Notes: a model not told the origin generated them from the sequence alone. 52,428 nucleotides of DNA from RBG-16-57-9 sp964462185 (GCA_964462185.1 CAYWWV010000007.1:1-52428), one strand, 5' to 3'. Shown: positions 7,831 to 15,780, numbered from the stretch's first letter. Numbers and translations are program-made.

Positions 7831-9106
7831 GCGTATAACGGTGGAGGAGTTGACCCGGGTTGAGGGCCATGGGGGTTTGGAGGTGGTGTTGGAGGGGGGA
7901 GTGGTCAAGGAGGCCCGGTTCAACGTCCACGAGGGCCCCCGGTTCTTTGAGCACGCCGTGAAGACCATGGGTTATGAGAAGGTCCCAGATGTGACCCGTA
8001 GGATATGCGCTATTTGCACGGCTAGCCATAGCCTGGCCTCCATAGGTGCCATCGAGGCCGCCTTTGGGGTGGAGGTCTCGGATCAGACCAGGGCCCTGAG
8101 GAGGCTTTTATTGCTGGGGGAGATGATCGAGAGCCACGCCCTCCACGTCTTCCTCCTGGCCCTCCCCGACTACCTGGGCTACCCCGACGCAATCCAGATG
8201 GCCTCGGCCCACGGTGAGGCCGTCAAGGGAGCGCTGCAGCTCAAGAAGGCTGGGAACCTCATCCACAACGTTTTGAGTGGCCGCGAGGTCCACGGCATGA
8301 ACGAGAGGGTTGGAGGGTTCAGCAGGCTTCCCTCCCCCCAGCAACTGGAGGAGGTGGGGAGGCTGTTGGAGGCGGTGGCCCCTGTGGCCGAGCTGGGGGT
8401 GGAGCTTCTCTCAGGGTTTGAGCCCCCGGGGTACAACGACTCTGAGAACGTTTTGATGGCGTTGGAGCCCTACTATGGGTATGGCTACCTGGGGGAGGTG
8501 GTGCAGGTCTCCGATGGAATGCGGTTCCACCAGTCCCAATACCTGGACCACATCGAGGAGGGAGTGTACCCCCACACCTACGCCAAGTTCAGCCTCTACG
8601 GGGGCCAGTCCTTCATGGTGGGAAGCCTACCCAGGCTAGTGCTCAACCACGGGGGGCTTAAAGGCAGGGCTCTCAGCCTCTACCGGGAGAACCGCCACCT
8701 GGTCTCCCCGGGGAACAGTATGTGCAACAACCTGGCCCAGGCAATAGAGCTGGTTCAGTGCGTCGAGGACGCCCGCCGGCTGGTGGAGGGCTTCCTCTCC
8801 GACGGCTTGGAGGAGGAGGGCTTGGCTGAGGTGGAGCCCGCCAGTGGGCGAGGGGTTAACGCCGTGGAGGCCCCCAGAGGGGTCCTGTACCACGACTATG
8901 TTTTCGACGAGGAGGGGGTGTTGGCGAAGGCCAACATAGTGACCCCCACGGCCCAGAACGGCGCCAACATCGAGAAGGACGCCATGGTGGTGGCTGGGAA
9001 CCTGGCTGGCGCCCCTGAGGGGGAGCTGGTTAAGGCCTTGGAGATGATGGCCCGCGCCTATGACCCCTGTATAAGCTGCAGCGTCCACCTGGTCAGGGTT
9101 GAGTAA
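7823..9106 (+). CDS. hydA: Group 3b [NiFe] hydrogenase alpha (large, catalytic) subunit
   Basis: About 427 residues, with both nickel-binding motifs: RRICAIC near residues 59-65 and DPCISCSVH near the C-terminus, supplying the four active-site cysteines. The reaction is reversible H2/H+ interconversion coupled to NAD(P). Only LVRVE follows the last histidine. The Pyrococcus sulfhydrogenase precursor likewise carries a very short tail that a maturation protease removes, so this tail is probably a genuine cleavable peptide. Start at ATG 7823 because the family's N-terminus begins ITVEELTRVEGHG; the reading frame opens 13 codons earlier. No hyp maturation genes or endopeptidase lie in this window. 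Confidence 0.95.
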   Translation: MSRRITVEELTRVEGHGGLEVVLEGGVVKEARFNVHEGPRFFEHAVKTMGYEKVPDVTRRICAICTASHSLASIGAIEAAFGVEVSDQTRALRRLLLLGEMIESHALHVFLLALPDYLGYPDAIQMASAHGEAVKGALQLKKAGNLIHNVLSGREVHGMNERVGGFSRLPSPQQLEEVGRLLEAVAPVAELGVELLSGFEPPGYNDSENVLMALEPYYGYGYLGEVVQVSDGMRFHQSQYLDHIEEGVYPHTYAKFSLYGGQSFMVGSLPRLVLNHGGLKGRALSLYRENRHLVSPGNSMCNNLAQAIELVQCVEDARRLVEGFLSDGLEEEGLAEVEPASGRGVNAVEAPRGVLYHDYVFDEEGVLAKANIVTPTAQNGANIEKDAMVVAGNLAGAPEGELVKALEMMARAYDPCISCSVHLVRVE

Positions 9107-9138
9107 GGCTTTTCACCCCCTCCCCCCATATCTTAATC

Positions 9139-9876
9139 ATGTTTTCCGAGAGCCACTGCCACCTGGGCGATATGTCTAGGGAGGACTTGGAGAGGGCTGA
9201 GAAGGCTGGGTTCAAGGTGTTGCTGACGGCGGGGATAGACCTGCCCAGCTCGGAGTTGGCCGTGGAGACGGCCCGCCGCCACCCCATCGCCTACGCCTCG
9301 GTGGGGGTGCACCCCTGGTATGCCGATGAGTACTCTGAAGCCGTGGAGGCGCGCTTCAGGGAGCTGGCTGGTGAGGAGGTGTGTGTGGCCATCAGCGAGG
9401 TGGGCCTCGACTTTGTGGGGAGGATGACCCATGACTGGGTGAGGGAGGACCGTTACATAGACCCCAAGGTGCAAAGGAGGACGCTGGAGGCCCAGCTAGC
9501 CCTGGCCAGGGAGCTTGGAATGCCCGTGGTGGTCCACGACAGGGCCCCCGGGATGGAGATTCTCGGCATCTTGGAGAAGAGCGGGGTGGGGGGTGTGGCC
9601 ATCCACGGGTTCTCCAAGGACACGGAGTACGCCCAGAGGTGCGTGGACAACGGGTTCTACCTGAGCCTAGGGTTGAGACCCCTCAGAGCCGGGGAGCCCC
9701 GGCTATTGGAGGCCGTGAAGGCCATCCCCCTGGAGCACATTTTGACTGAGACCGACAGCCGTGAGCCGGAGGGTGTAAAAGAGGTGTGCCGGCGGGTGGC
9801 CGAGTTGAAGGGGCTGTCGATGGAGGAGGTGGGGCGGGTGGCCACCGAGAACCTGGTGAGGCTGCTGGGGCTCTAG
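9139..9876 (+). CDS. TatD-family metal-dependent hydrolase
   Basis: A 245-residue TIM-barrel amidohydrolase. The metal ligands are visible in order: ESHCH near residues 4-8 (H-x-H), SEVGLDF near residue 88, VVHD near residue 133, AIHGFSKD near residue 155 and TETDS near residue 196. TatD enzymes are 3'-5' nucleases or phosphoesterases in bacteria; archaeal members are mostly uncharacterised and substrate is unknown. It begins 32 bases after the hydrogenase operon on the same strand, with CATATCTTAATC just before the ATG as a possible own promoter. Confidence 0.88.
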   Translation: MFSESHCHLGDMSREDLERAEKAGFKVLLTAGIDLPSSELAVETARRHPIAYASVGVHPWYADEYSEAVEARFRELAGEEVCVAISEVGLDFVGRMTHDWVREDRYIDPKVQRRTLEAQLALARELGMPVVVHDRAPGMEILGILEKSGVGGVAIHGFSKDTEYAQRCVDNGFYLSLGLRPLRAGEPRLLEAVKAIPLEHILTETDSREPEGVKEVCRRVAELKGLSMEEVGRVATENLVRLLGL

Positions 9877-9918
9877 GGCAACTCCTTATTAACCGGGGCT
9901 GGAACGCTTTACAAGACT

Positions 9919-10182
9919 ATGGGGCTAAAGGAGACCGGGCTTGGCCGGTTCATGTTACCGGTGTTCGGCCTAGTATTCGCCACGGGCCTCCTGGTGGGCT
10001 CCCTCTGGCAGATCGAGATAGCTGTGGCCCTGCCCGGCGACCATTTTGACTTCCCCTTCTACCTTTGGTCTGTGGACAAGTGGTGGGCCAGGGATTTTTG
10101 GTATCTGGTGAACGTGGTTAGCTGGCTCCTGGCTGTGGCCTCCACGGCCATCTTGGTGAGGCTTCTGGGGGAGTCTGGGTAG
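9919..10182 (+). CDS. Small integral membrane protein, unknown
   Basis: An 87-residue protein with two hydrophobic spans (about residues 12-31 and 64-83) separated by an aromatic, tryptophan-rich loop (FYLWSVDKWWARDFWYLVN). ATG start. I do not recognise a family. It lies between the TatD-like gene and another unassigned small gene on the same strand. Confidence 0.65.
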   Translation: MGLKETGLGRFMLPVFGLVFATGLLVGSLWQIEIAVALPGDHFDFPFYLWSVDKWWARDFWYLVNVVSWLLAVASTAILVRLLGESG

Positions 10183-10231
10183 GTGTTTGCCCCTCATCGG
10201 GGGTAAAGGTTTTAGCCTTTAGCGGGGTTGG

Positions 10232-10555
10232 GTGTTTGGGTTGAGGAAGGAAGCAGCTGAGGCCTTGGAGCGTTTGAGGGGTGTGGGCTCTAACCTCACC
10301 TTTGAGGCGGGTTTTGTGGCGGACTTTGTGGAGAGGTTGGACCGCTTGGTGGAGGTCTTGGGGGTTAGGATGGATGGGGCGCGGCTGAGGGTCTTGGTGG
10401 GGGAGGCCAAGGGCGGCTCAGCCCTGGATGTCTTGGAGGTGGTCTCCCGCGCCACCCTCCTCAATGTCTCGGCGGCCGAGGTGGAGGAGACTCGGGCGGG
10501 CCGGGTGCTGGTTCTGGAGTACTATCTGCCGCCGTGGAACCAGTTCCAGGTCTAG
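10232..10555 (+). CDS. Hypothetical protein
   Basis: A 107-residue soluble protein starting at GTG and ending in a TAG that abuts the assembly gap. The sequence is mostly helical in the first half, with alternating hydrophobic stretches (LRVLVGEA, GRVLVLEYYL) later, and a C-terminus PPWNQFQV. I do not recognise it. Coding is supported by G/C-biased third positions and an uninterrupted frame; the stop next to the gap is present, so the gene appears complete. Confidence 0.6.
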   Translation: MFGLRKEAAEALERLRGVGSNLTFEAGFVADFVERLDRLVEVLGVRMDGARLRVLVGEAKGGSALDVLEVVSRATLLNVSAAEVEETRAGRVLVLEYYLPPWNQFQV

Positions 10556-10655
10556 NNNNNNNNNNNNNNNNNNNNNNNNNNNNNNNNNNNNNNNNNNNNN
10601 NNNNNNNNNNNNNNNNNNNNNNNNNNNNNNNNNNNNNNNNNNNNNNNNNNNNNNN
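10556..10655. other. Assembly gap (100 N)
   Basis: Exactly 100 undetermined bases, the conventional placeholder for a gap of unknown size. It removes the 3' end of the MFS transporter gene on the minus strand. Confidence 1.
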
Positions 10656-11920
10656 ATCGCCTGGGTTGGGTGACCCCCCCTCCCCCCCTGTTGCTGGGGT
10701 TTTAGGTAGGCCAACAGTAGGGCTGTGCCCAGCATGTCGAGGGCGAAGCTGGTTTGGAATGGGAGTTTGGGGGATACGTTGTCGAACATGTAGCCCCCCA
10801 GCCAGGAGGCGGGGCTGCTCACCAGGCTGCCCACGGTTCCGATGAGGCCCATGACCTTTCCCCTCTCCCTTGGGGGGGAGGCGTCGGCCACCAGGGCCTG
10901 CCAGAGGGGGCCGCCCATGGGGCCCCACATGGCGCCCCCCAGGCCACCTGCGATGCCTGTGAGGCCGCGGACCAGGAGCATGTGGGTGAAGCTGTTGGCC
11001 AGGGTGTAGAGGAGGATGGAGGTGGAGCCGAGTATGCGGCTGGCCAGTATGAGGGGTTTCTTGCCCATCTTGTCGGCCAGGATGCCTGCGGGTGTGGTTA
11101 TGGCTGTTGTTAGGAGGCTGACGACGGTGCCTATGAGGCCCCACTGGGTCTTGGTGAGGCCCACCACCTCGACGCCGTAGACCACCATGAAGCTCATCAT
11201 CACCCTGGTGGCGAACATGCTGATGGCTCCCACGGCGACCAGCAGCCAAACTGTTTTGGGGAGGCCTTTTAGGGCTGAGAGGGGGCCCGCGTGGCTCCTG
11301 GAGGGGTGTGCTTGGGGGTCCAGGGTTTCGGTGATGTAGAGCCACCTGAGGGCCAGGCTGAGGATGGCCGCGGCTAGGCTGCCCAGCAGGATGAGCCTGC
11401 ACCCCCTCAGGACGCCGAGGCGGTCCATGACCACTCCCCCCAGGAGGGATGTTACTATGGTGGGGGTGCTGGTGACGGTGCGGTAGGCCGAGAAGCCTGT
11501 GCCCCTCTTCTCTGGGGGGAGGCTTTCGGCTATGAGGGCGTTGTTGGCTGGTAGCCCCAGCATGCCTGCGGAGGCCAGTATGACGCCTGGGATGACTTGG
11601 AGCCAGTTGGTGGCGAGGAGGTAGAAGAGGGGGGAGAGGGCTCTGAGGGCTCCGGCGATGAGGAGCATCTTTCGTCGGCCCCAGCGGTCTGTTAAGACTC
11701 CCCCGGGGTACTGGAAGAGTATGTTGGCTATGGTCTCCACGGTGAGCACCAGGCCCAGGGTCTCCACGCTGGCCCCCAGCTCCATGATGAAGAGGCTCCG
11801 GTAGGGCCACCATAGGAAGGCGGTGAACATGAAGAGGGTCTGGGTGGCCATGAGGACGGCCAGGTTGCGGTTTCTCACCAGGTCTCGGATGGAGTCCAGG
11901 GTCGGTTTGAGGCCTAACAC
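10656..11920 (-). CDS. Major facilitator superfamily transporter (3' end lost in gap)
   Basis: About 421 residues are visible before the gap, near full length for a 12-span MFS protein. The loop 2-3 signature appears as GGVLTDRWGRRKML near residue 76 and its half-repeat as GILADKMGKKPLI near residue 280. Hydrophobic spans alternate throughout. GTG start. The stop codon lies in the gap, but the residues after the last span (KPQQQGGRGG) suggest only a few residues are missing. Drug-efflux-type MFS is the nearest description; the substrate is unknown. No neighbour indicates a substrate. Confidence 0.85.
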
Positions 11921-12035
11921 TTTGCTGAACCGCTACAAGGGTCTAAACCCATATAACACTATGGGCTGCCATGAATTGGAGCCGGGGAGGTAGTCTAACC
12001 CCCCACGCGGCTTAAACACCCATCGCATAGGGGAG

Positions 12036-12063
12036 ATGTTATTTTTCTCTGTGGGGGTAATAT
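12036..12063 (+). promoter_or_regulatory. Weak NikR-like operator before the nickel operon
   Basis: The right half GTAATAT (12057-12063) matches the dyads at 14052-14079 and 50050-50077 exactly; the left half at the same 14-base spacing is ATGTTAT, matching GTATTAC at only four of seven positions. It touches the GTG at 12065 and covers the likely TATA (GTTATTTTT). Autoregulation by NikR is inferred and weak on sequence alone. Confidence 0.35.
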
Positions 12064-12064
12064 T

Positions 12065-12286
12065 GTGTTGGTGGTGAAGCTGGAGGATAGAAAGCTGAGG
12101 CTGTTCAAGCTGGTGGAGCACTGGGCTGAGCACGGCCAAGAGCACGGCCAGAGATACCTGGAGGCCGCCGCCGAGGCGGAGGAGATGGGGCTGGGGGAGG
12201 TCGCCGAGGAGCTGCGGGCCGCCCACAGGCTCACCGAGGAGGCCTCCAAACACCTTGAAAAGGCCTTGAGCCTGGGGGAGGGCTGA
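12065..12286 (+). CDS. Small histidine-striped helical protein, candidate nickel-handling partner of CooT
   Basis: A 73-residue, almost wholly helical protein. Histidines at 19, 23 and 27 fall every fourth residue and would line one face of a helix, with two more at 54 and 63; there is no cysteine. That spacing suits metal binding. It is the first gene of a compact operon with cooT (5 bases downstream) and nikR (3 bases further). I know no characterised member; a nickel chaperone or storage role is inference from residues and neighbours. Start taken at GTG 12065. Confidence 0.7.
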   Translation: MLVVKLEDRKLRLFKLVEHWAEHGQEHGQRYLEAAAEAEEMGLGEVAEELRAAHRLTEEASKHLEKALSLGEG

Positions 12287-12291
12287 GAGGC

Positions 12292-12483
12292 GTGTGCGAG
12301 TTCAAGGTCTACCTTGACGGGGTGAAGGTGGCCGAGGACGTGGTCTACGCCAAGCAGGAGGCGGGCAGGGTGGTGGTGAGGGATGTGGTGGGCGCCGCCC
12401 AGAGCCTGGAGGGAGCCGTGATCGTGGAGGTGGATGTATTCTCCACCAGGCTGGTCCTCACCCGAAACCAGGGCGGGGGCTGA
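12292..12483 (+). CDS. cooT: CooT-family nickel-binding protein
   Basis: A 63-residue protein beginning MCEFKVYLDG. Small CooT proteins bind nickel at the dimer interface through the cysteine at position 2, conserved here, and in carbon monoxide dehydrogenase systems help deliver nickel. Start is GTG at 12292, giving Met-Cys as in the family. It lies between the histidine-striped gene and nikR. No CODH catalytic gene is in the window, though cooC lies about 38 kb away. Confidence 0.85.
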   Translation: MCEFKVYLDGVKVAEDVVYAKQEAGRVVVRDVVGAAQSLEGAVIVEVDVFSTRLVLTRNQGGG

Positions 12484-12486
12484 CCC

Positions 12487-12897
12487 TTGAAACCAGGTGT
12501 AAGACGGATAAGCATATCGGTCGACCCAGGGCTCGTCGAGGAGTTCGACTCCACCATAGCCAAGATGGGGGTCAAGCGGTCCACGGCCATAGAGTCGGCC
12601 ATGAGAGACTTCCTCGCCCAATACAAGTGGTCCCAACTGGAGGACAGCACCGTCGCAGGAGCCATCACCATGATCTACGACCACCACGTGAGAGGAGTGG
12701 GAGAGTCCCTCACCCACGTGCAACACGACTACCTGGATGTGGTCACCTCCATGACCCACATCCACCTGGACCACGACAACTGCCTGGAAATCCTCGCCGT
12801 CAAGGGAGACACCAAAAAGATAAAGGACTTGATTCAAAGCCTGAGAGCCACCCGCGGCCTCAAACAACTCAAATTCAGCATACTAAACCTCACCTAA
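12487..12897 (+). CDS. nikR: Nickel-responsive transcriptional regulator NikR
   Basis: A 136-residue ribbon-helix-helix/ACT-type protein. The N-terminal strand RRISISVDP is the DNA-reading ribbon. In the C-terminal domain the four high-affinity nickel ligands are all present with the E. coli NikR spacing: H80, H91, H93 and C99, in TSMTHIHLDHDNCLE. The tetramer binds Ni(II) and represses uptake or processing genes through a two-fold operator of 6-16-6 geometry. TTG start, three bases after cooT. Matching dyads lie upstream of the oppositely oriented membrane-protein/FmdE operon and of cooC. Confidence 0.95.
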   Translation: MKPGVRRISISVDPGLVEEFDSTIAKMGVKRSTAIESAMRDFLAQYKWSQLEDSTVAGAITMIYDHHVRGVGESLTHVQHDYLDVVTSMTHIHLDHDNCLEILAVKGDTKKIKDLIQSLRATRGLKQLKFSILNLT

Positions 12898-13020
12898 ACG
12901 AGGCACACCCCCCCAGAAACATACCCGCCCACCCCAACCCAGATGAGGGAAAGAGGACTCAGCCCCGCTGAAGCCGGGCTCACAGCCTCCCCGTCAAACC
13001 CTGGGGGGTTCAGATGGGGA

Positions 13021-13467
13021 TCAAGCTGCTTCAAACAGTTGGTCCACGGGGGCCTCCCTGAGCCACCTCATAAGCTCCTCAACGCCGCCCCCATCCTCCT
13101 CCGACAGCGTCTCCCGCACCCTCAACAAAACCTCCTCCCTCAGCCTCAAAACCAGGGAGTCCTCGCCCTTCCGGAACTCCGCGGCCACGCCCTCACCCTC
13201 CTCCACTTCGAGGTTGTGTTTCCCGGTGGTGCACCCCGTGGAAACCTGCAAGCCGTCGATCACACATGAGTCTGGGGGCCTCCATCGAACCATGGCCCTG
13301 CATCTCATGTCGAACCAGCCCTTGGCGTCGAGTCGCTCAAGGGAGTAGAGGCCCATCCTCAAGCCGATGACCATAAAGGGGCCTCCGTGGCCGTGGAACT
13401 CCACGGCCCTCTCATACAGCTCCTGGCTCCAAGCCCTGGGCTTTGGGTTTGAAACCATGTTCATCAT
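13021..13467 (-). CDS. FmdE-family protein
   Basis: A 148-residue protein with the FmdE signature: EFHGHGGPFMVIGLRMG near residues 23-39 and CVIDGLQVSTGCTTGKHNLEV near residues 68-88. These supply the cysteine and histidine metal-site residues of the family, first named from formylmethanofuran dehydrogenase operons but widespread outside methanogenesis and of unsettled function. The C-terminal zinc-ribbon extension of some FmdE proteins is absent. Its start overlaps the upstream membrane-protein gene by four bases, so it is the second gene of a unit preceded by two NikR-like operators, which suggests a role in nickel handling. Confidence 0.85.
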   Translation of the reverse strand: MMNMVSNPKPRAWSQELYERAVEFHGHGGPFMVIGLRMGLYSLERLDAKGWFDMRCRAMVRWRPPDSCVIDGLQVSTGCTTGKHNLEVEEGEGVAAEFRKGEDSLVLRLREEVLLRVRETLSEEDGGGVEELMRWLREAPVDQLFEAA

Positions 13468-14000
13468 CCCTGTATGCCCCTCCTCGTCAACTCTTTAACA
13501 ATCACCAGGCCCAAGAGGCCGCCGATGCCGCCTCCGGCTGCGTGGAGAAGGGTGAAGGCTGCGACCCCCCCATAGTTCCCCAGGGCTGCGGGGGGCATGA
13601 AGAAGAACCCTATTATGGCTCCAGCTATGGCGGTGGAGCAGAGGCTTAACACCAGGGTCACAGCCAGGTTTAGGGAGTTAAGGGTGGTTAGCCGCTGGTA
13701 TCCCGCTAGGAGGGTTGCGGCGTCGTAGAAGATGGCGGCCGCTGTGAAGCCCAGGAAGTGGAGGGCGCCGGGCCTCAGGGCGAAGTTTAGGAGGGTGGTC
13801 ACCAACCCCATGAGGGTTACTGCCCCTGGTTTCCTTGTCCACCATGCGGTGGTGACGAATAGGGAGACTCCTATGAGGTCGCATAGGATGGGGAGCCTGG
13901 TGGCCTGCCAGAAGAGGGGGACTATGGTTACGTTTAGTGCGGCCCAGATGGCTGCTGTTATGGATGTGAAGGCCAGGTCTTTGGTGGTTAGGGTTTTCAT
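13464..14000 (-). CDS. Polytopic membrane protein resembling an ECF transporter S component
   Basis: A 178-residue protein with about five or six hydrophobic spans. Size, the N-terminal basic segment before span 1 (MKTLTTKDLAFTSITAAIWAAL) and glycine/alanine-rich packing resemble substrate-binding S components of energy-coupling factor transporters. It lacks the N-terminal MHIPDG-type metal motif of NikM/CbiM, so it is not a standard nickel S component. No ATPase or EcfT gene is adjacent. Two NikR-like dyads flank its TATA box, and the FmdE-family gene overlaps its end. A nickel-uptake role is therefore inferred from regulation, not from motifs. Confidence 0.72.
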   Translation of the reverse strand: MKTLTTKDLAFTSITAAIWAALNVTIVPLFWQATRLPILCDLIGVSLFVTTAWWTRKPGAVTLMGLVTTLLNFALRPGALHFLGFTAAAIFYDAATLLAGYQRLTTLNSLNLAVTLVLSLCSTAIAGAIIGFFFMPPAALGNYGGVAAFTLLHAAGGGIGGLLGLVIVKELTRRGIQG

Positions 14001-14012
14001 GTTTGACGCCTG

Positions 14013-14040
14013 GTATTACTTCTCAGTGTAAGGGTAACAC
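14013..14040 (-). promoter_or_regulatory. NikR-like operator, promoter-proximal copy
   Basis: GTATTAC at 14013-14019 and GTAACAC at 14034-14040 separated by 14 bases: a 28-bp dyad with one departure from perfect two-fold symmetry with GTAATAC. It lies between the TATA-like ATATTTTAATACC (minus strand) and the start codon, covering the expected transcription start. Confidence 0.7.
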
Positions 14041-14051
14041 CAGGTATTAAA

Positions 14052-14079
14052 ATATTACGAACAGTCAAAGTAGTAATAC
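14052..14079 (-). promoter_or_regulatory. NikR-like operator, promoter-distal copy
   Basis: On the minus strand GTATTAC-N14-GTAATAT, identical in both half-sites and spacing to the dyad before cooC at 50050. Its downstream edge runs into the TATA-like element, so binding should block the basal factors. Centre-to-centre distance to the proximal copy is 39 bp. Confidence 0.75.
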
Positions 14080-14164
14080 TCTAGATGGGGGCCACCACCA
14101 AGACACGCCCAAAAAATGAGGCCAGCCACCGAAACACAGGTCCCAGCAAAAAGAAGGGGAAGGC

Positions 14165-14470
14165 CTACTCCAGCCTCTCCACCTTGAAGATAACAGGCCT
14201 AATGCCATCGGCGCAGCAGGTCACCGAGGTGCCCTTCTCCTCGAAGAAGGGCAGGTCCCCGCCGTAGTAGAGGGTTCTAACGTTGGGGTATATGGTCTGC
14301 CAGGCGGAGCCACAGAAGCCCTCGGGCATGGAGAGGGAGTCCAGGAGGAACTCTTGGCCGTCCTCATACAGCTTGCATGGAACCATCCAGTCCCTCCTCT
14401 TCACGGGGAGCTCCTCGAATACCTCCTCTGGGCTGAGCCTCTTCAAAACCGTTATCTTGAGCTTCGCCAT
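14165..14470 (-). CDS. TIGR04076-family small protein
   Basis: A 101-residue protein that fits the TIGR04076 family by length and by KITVLKRLSPEEVF at the N-terminus, the central CGSAWQTIYPNVRTLYYGG and the late CCADGIRPVIFKVERL. Cysteines near residues 32, 53, 85 and 86 are conserved-looking and may bind metal or a cofactor. The function of the family is not known. It is adjacent to, and on the same strand as, the DRG-like GTPase gene upstream. Confidence 0.8.
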   Translation of the reverse strand: MAKLKITVLKRLSPEEVFEELPVKRRDWMVPCKLYEDGQEFLLDSLSMPEGFCGSAWQTIYPNVRTLYYGGDLPFFEEKGTSVTCCADGIRPVIFKVERLE

Positions 14471-14509
14471 GGGGGGGTTTCTCAGGTGGGTTTTTAATCT
14501 TTAGGGGTG

Positions 14510-15685
14510 CTAGGTGTGTATCTGGACGATGGTGCCGTCTAGGAGCTCCCGGTCCATCCCCACCTTCTCGTTGTCAAACTTGGCGGCGGGGCCCCAGATA
14601 CGGGCGTACTTGAAGTTCCTGTAGAAATCGTTGTGGATCATCTTGGCCAGCTCCCCCACGGTGACGCCCCGCCTGCATACTATGGGTTCCTTGCGGGGCT
14701 TCCTCCCCGGCTCCTTGGTGTATACCCTGGTTATGCCCAGGAGGTTGAAGATCTTCTCGCCCAGTAGCCGGTCCAGGCCCCGGGGCTCCAACAGGTTGAG
14801 GCCCACCACCTCCAGGGGGGCGGCGGCCCTCCTCAGCTCCTCCAGGGGCCCCTCGGAGCCCAAGGCGTCCACCTTGCTGGCCACCACCAGGGTGGGCCTA
14901 TACACCGCGTTGCCGAATACAGCGTCCTCCACCGCGTCCAGGGTGACCTCCCCCACCACCCTTACCAGCGCGCTCCTGATCTTGTAGCTGTTGAGCAGCC
15001 CTATGACGTCGTCCTCGGAGCAGTCCACCAGTCTCCCCTCCCAGATGAACTGGATGTCCCTCCCGTGCCCCCTCTTGGTTATCTCCACCGAGCCCCCAGG
15101 CGGGTGGATGAGTATCCTAGCGTTCTCCAGCTCCATCTGGACCATCCTAAAGTCTTCCACCGGCTGCTGGGAGGCGTCCACCACCAGGATAACCCCGTCG
15201 GCGTTGCGAATGCACGCCAGATTCATGAATCCCCCCGCCCTCCCCTCGCTGCTCCCCTCCACCAGGGGAGGAATCTCCACCAGCTGGAACTGGATGTCCT
15301 CGTAGGGCAGCATCCCAGGGGTGGGCACGGTGGTGGAGAAGGGCCACTCCGCCACCTGGACCTGGCTGTTGGTGACGGCCCTCAGCAGGCTGCTCCGCCC
15401 CGCGTTGGGGGCCCCCACCACCGCCAGCTGGGCGGCACCAGCCTTGGGCACATAGTAGCTGGGCCCCCCACTCCGAGCCCTCTTGGCCTGCTGCCTCCTC
15501 CTCTCAATCTCCTCCCGCAGCTGGGCCATCTGCCGCTTGACCTGCCTCCTCATCTTCTCGGTGCCCTTGTGTTTGGGCACCAGGCTCAGGAACTCCCCCA
15601 TCAGCCTCAGCCTCTCCTCGGGGTTCCTGGTGAGGGTCACCTCGTTCCACTTGTGCTTCGCCTCAGCGGGTAGATTGGCAGGCAT
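14510..15685 (-). CDS. DRG/OBG-like GTPase with C-terminal TGS domain
   Basis: A 391-residue GTPase. A basic helical N-terminal region (about residues 1-85) precedes G1 GAPNAGRSSLL near residues 91-101, G4 VASKVDA near residue 263, and a C-terminal TGS domain (about 315-391, VTVGELAKMIHNDFYRNFKY...DGTIVQIHT). The switch II motif is unusual: VEIPPLVEG replaces the common DxPG, seen in an archaeal subgroup. DRG proteins associate with ribosomes during translation. About 95 bases separate it from the divergent Ntn hydrolase gene. Confidence 0.9.
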   Translation of the reverse strand: MPANLPAEAKHKWNEVTLTRNPEERLRLMGEFLSLVPKHKGTEKMRRQVKRQMAQLREEIERRRQQAKRARSGGPSYYVPKAGAAQLAVVGAPNAGRSSLLRAVTNSQVQVAEWPFSTTVPTPGMLPYEDIQFQLVEIPPLVEGSSEGRAGGFMNLACIRNADGVILVVDASQQPVEDFRMVQMELENARILIHPPGGSVEITKRGHGRDIQFIWEGRLVDCSEDDVIGLLNSYKIRSALVRVVGEVTLDAVEDAVFGNAVYRPTLVVASKVDALGSEGPLEELRRAAAPLEVVGLNLLEPRGLDRLLGEKIFNLLGITRVYTKEPGRKPRKEPIVCRRGVTVGELAKMIHNDFYRNFKYARIWGPAAKFDNEKVGMDRELLDGTIVQIHT

Positions 15686-15780
15686 ATCCTTGGAATACTC
15701 TGAGAACGTGTCCCTAAAAAAGGAATTGAGGGGGTGGTGGGGTAGAGGGCTTAAGTAATTCCTCGCCTAAATGAGGAACC

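Noticed and set aside
10556..10655. Protein fusions spanning the N gaps
   Set aside because: Frames that run through 100 N are artefacts of the placeholder; the proteins on the two sides are unrelated or out of frame.
13464..14000. Classical NikM/CbiM nickel-cobalt S component
   Set aside because: The N-terminal MHIPDG-type metal motif is missing and no ATPase or EcfT genes adjoin it.
14084..14164. Third operator copy further upstream
   Set aside because: No additional GTATTAC/GTAATAC pair at the 14-base spacing is present there.
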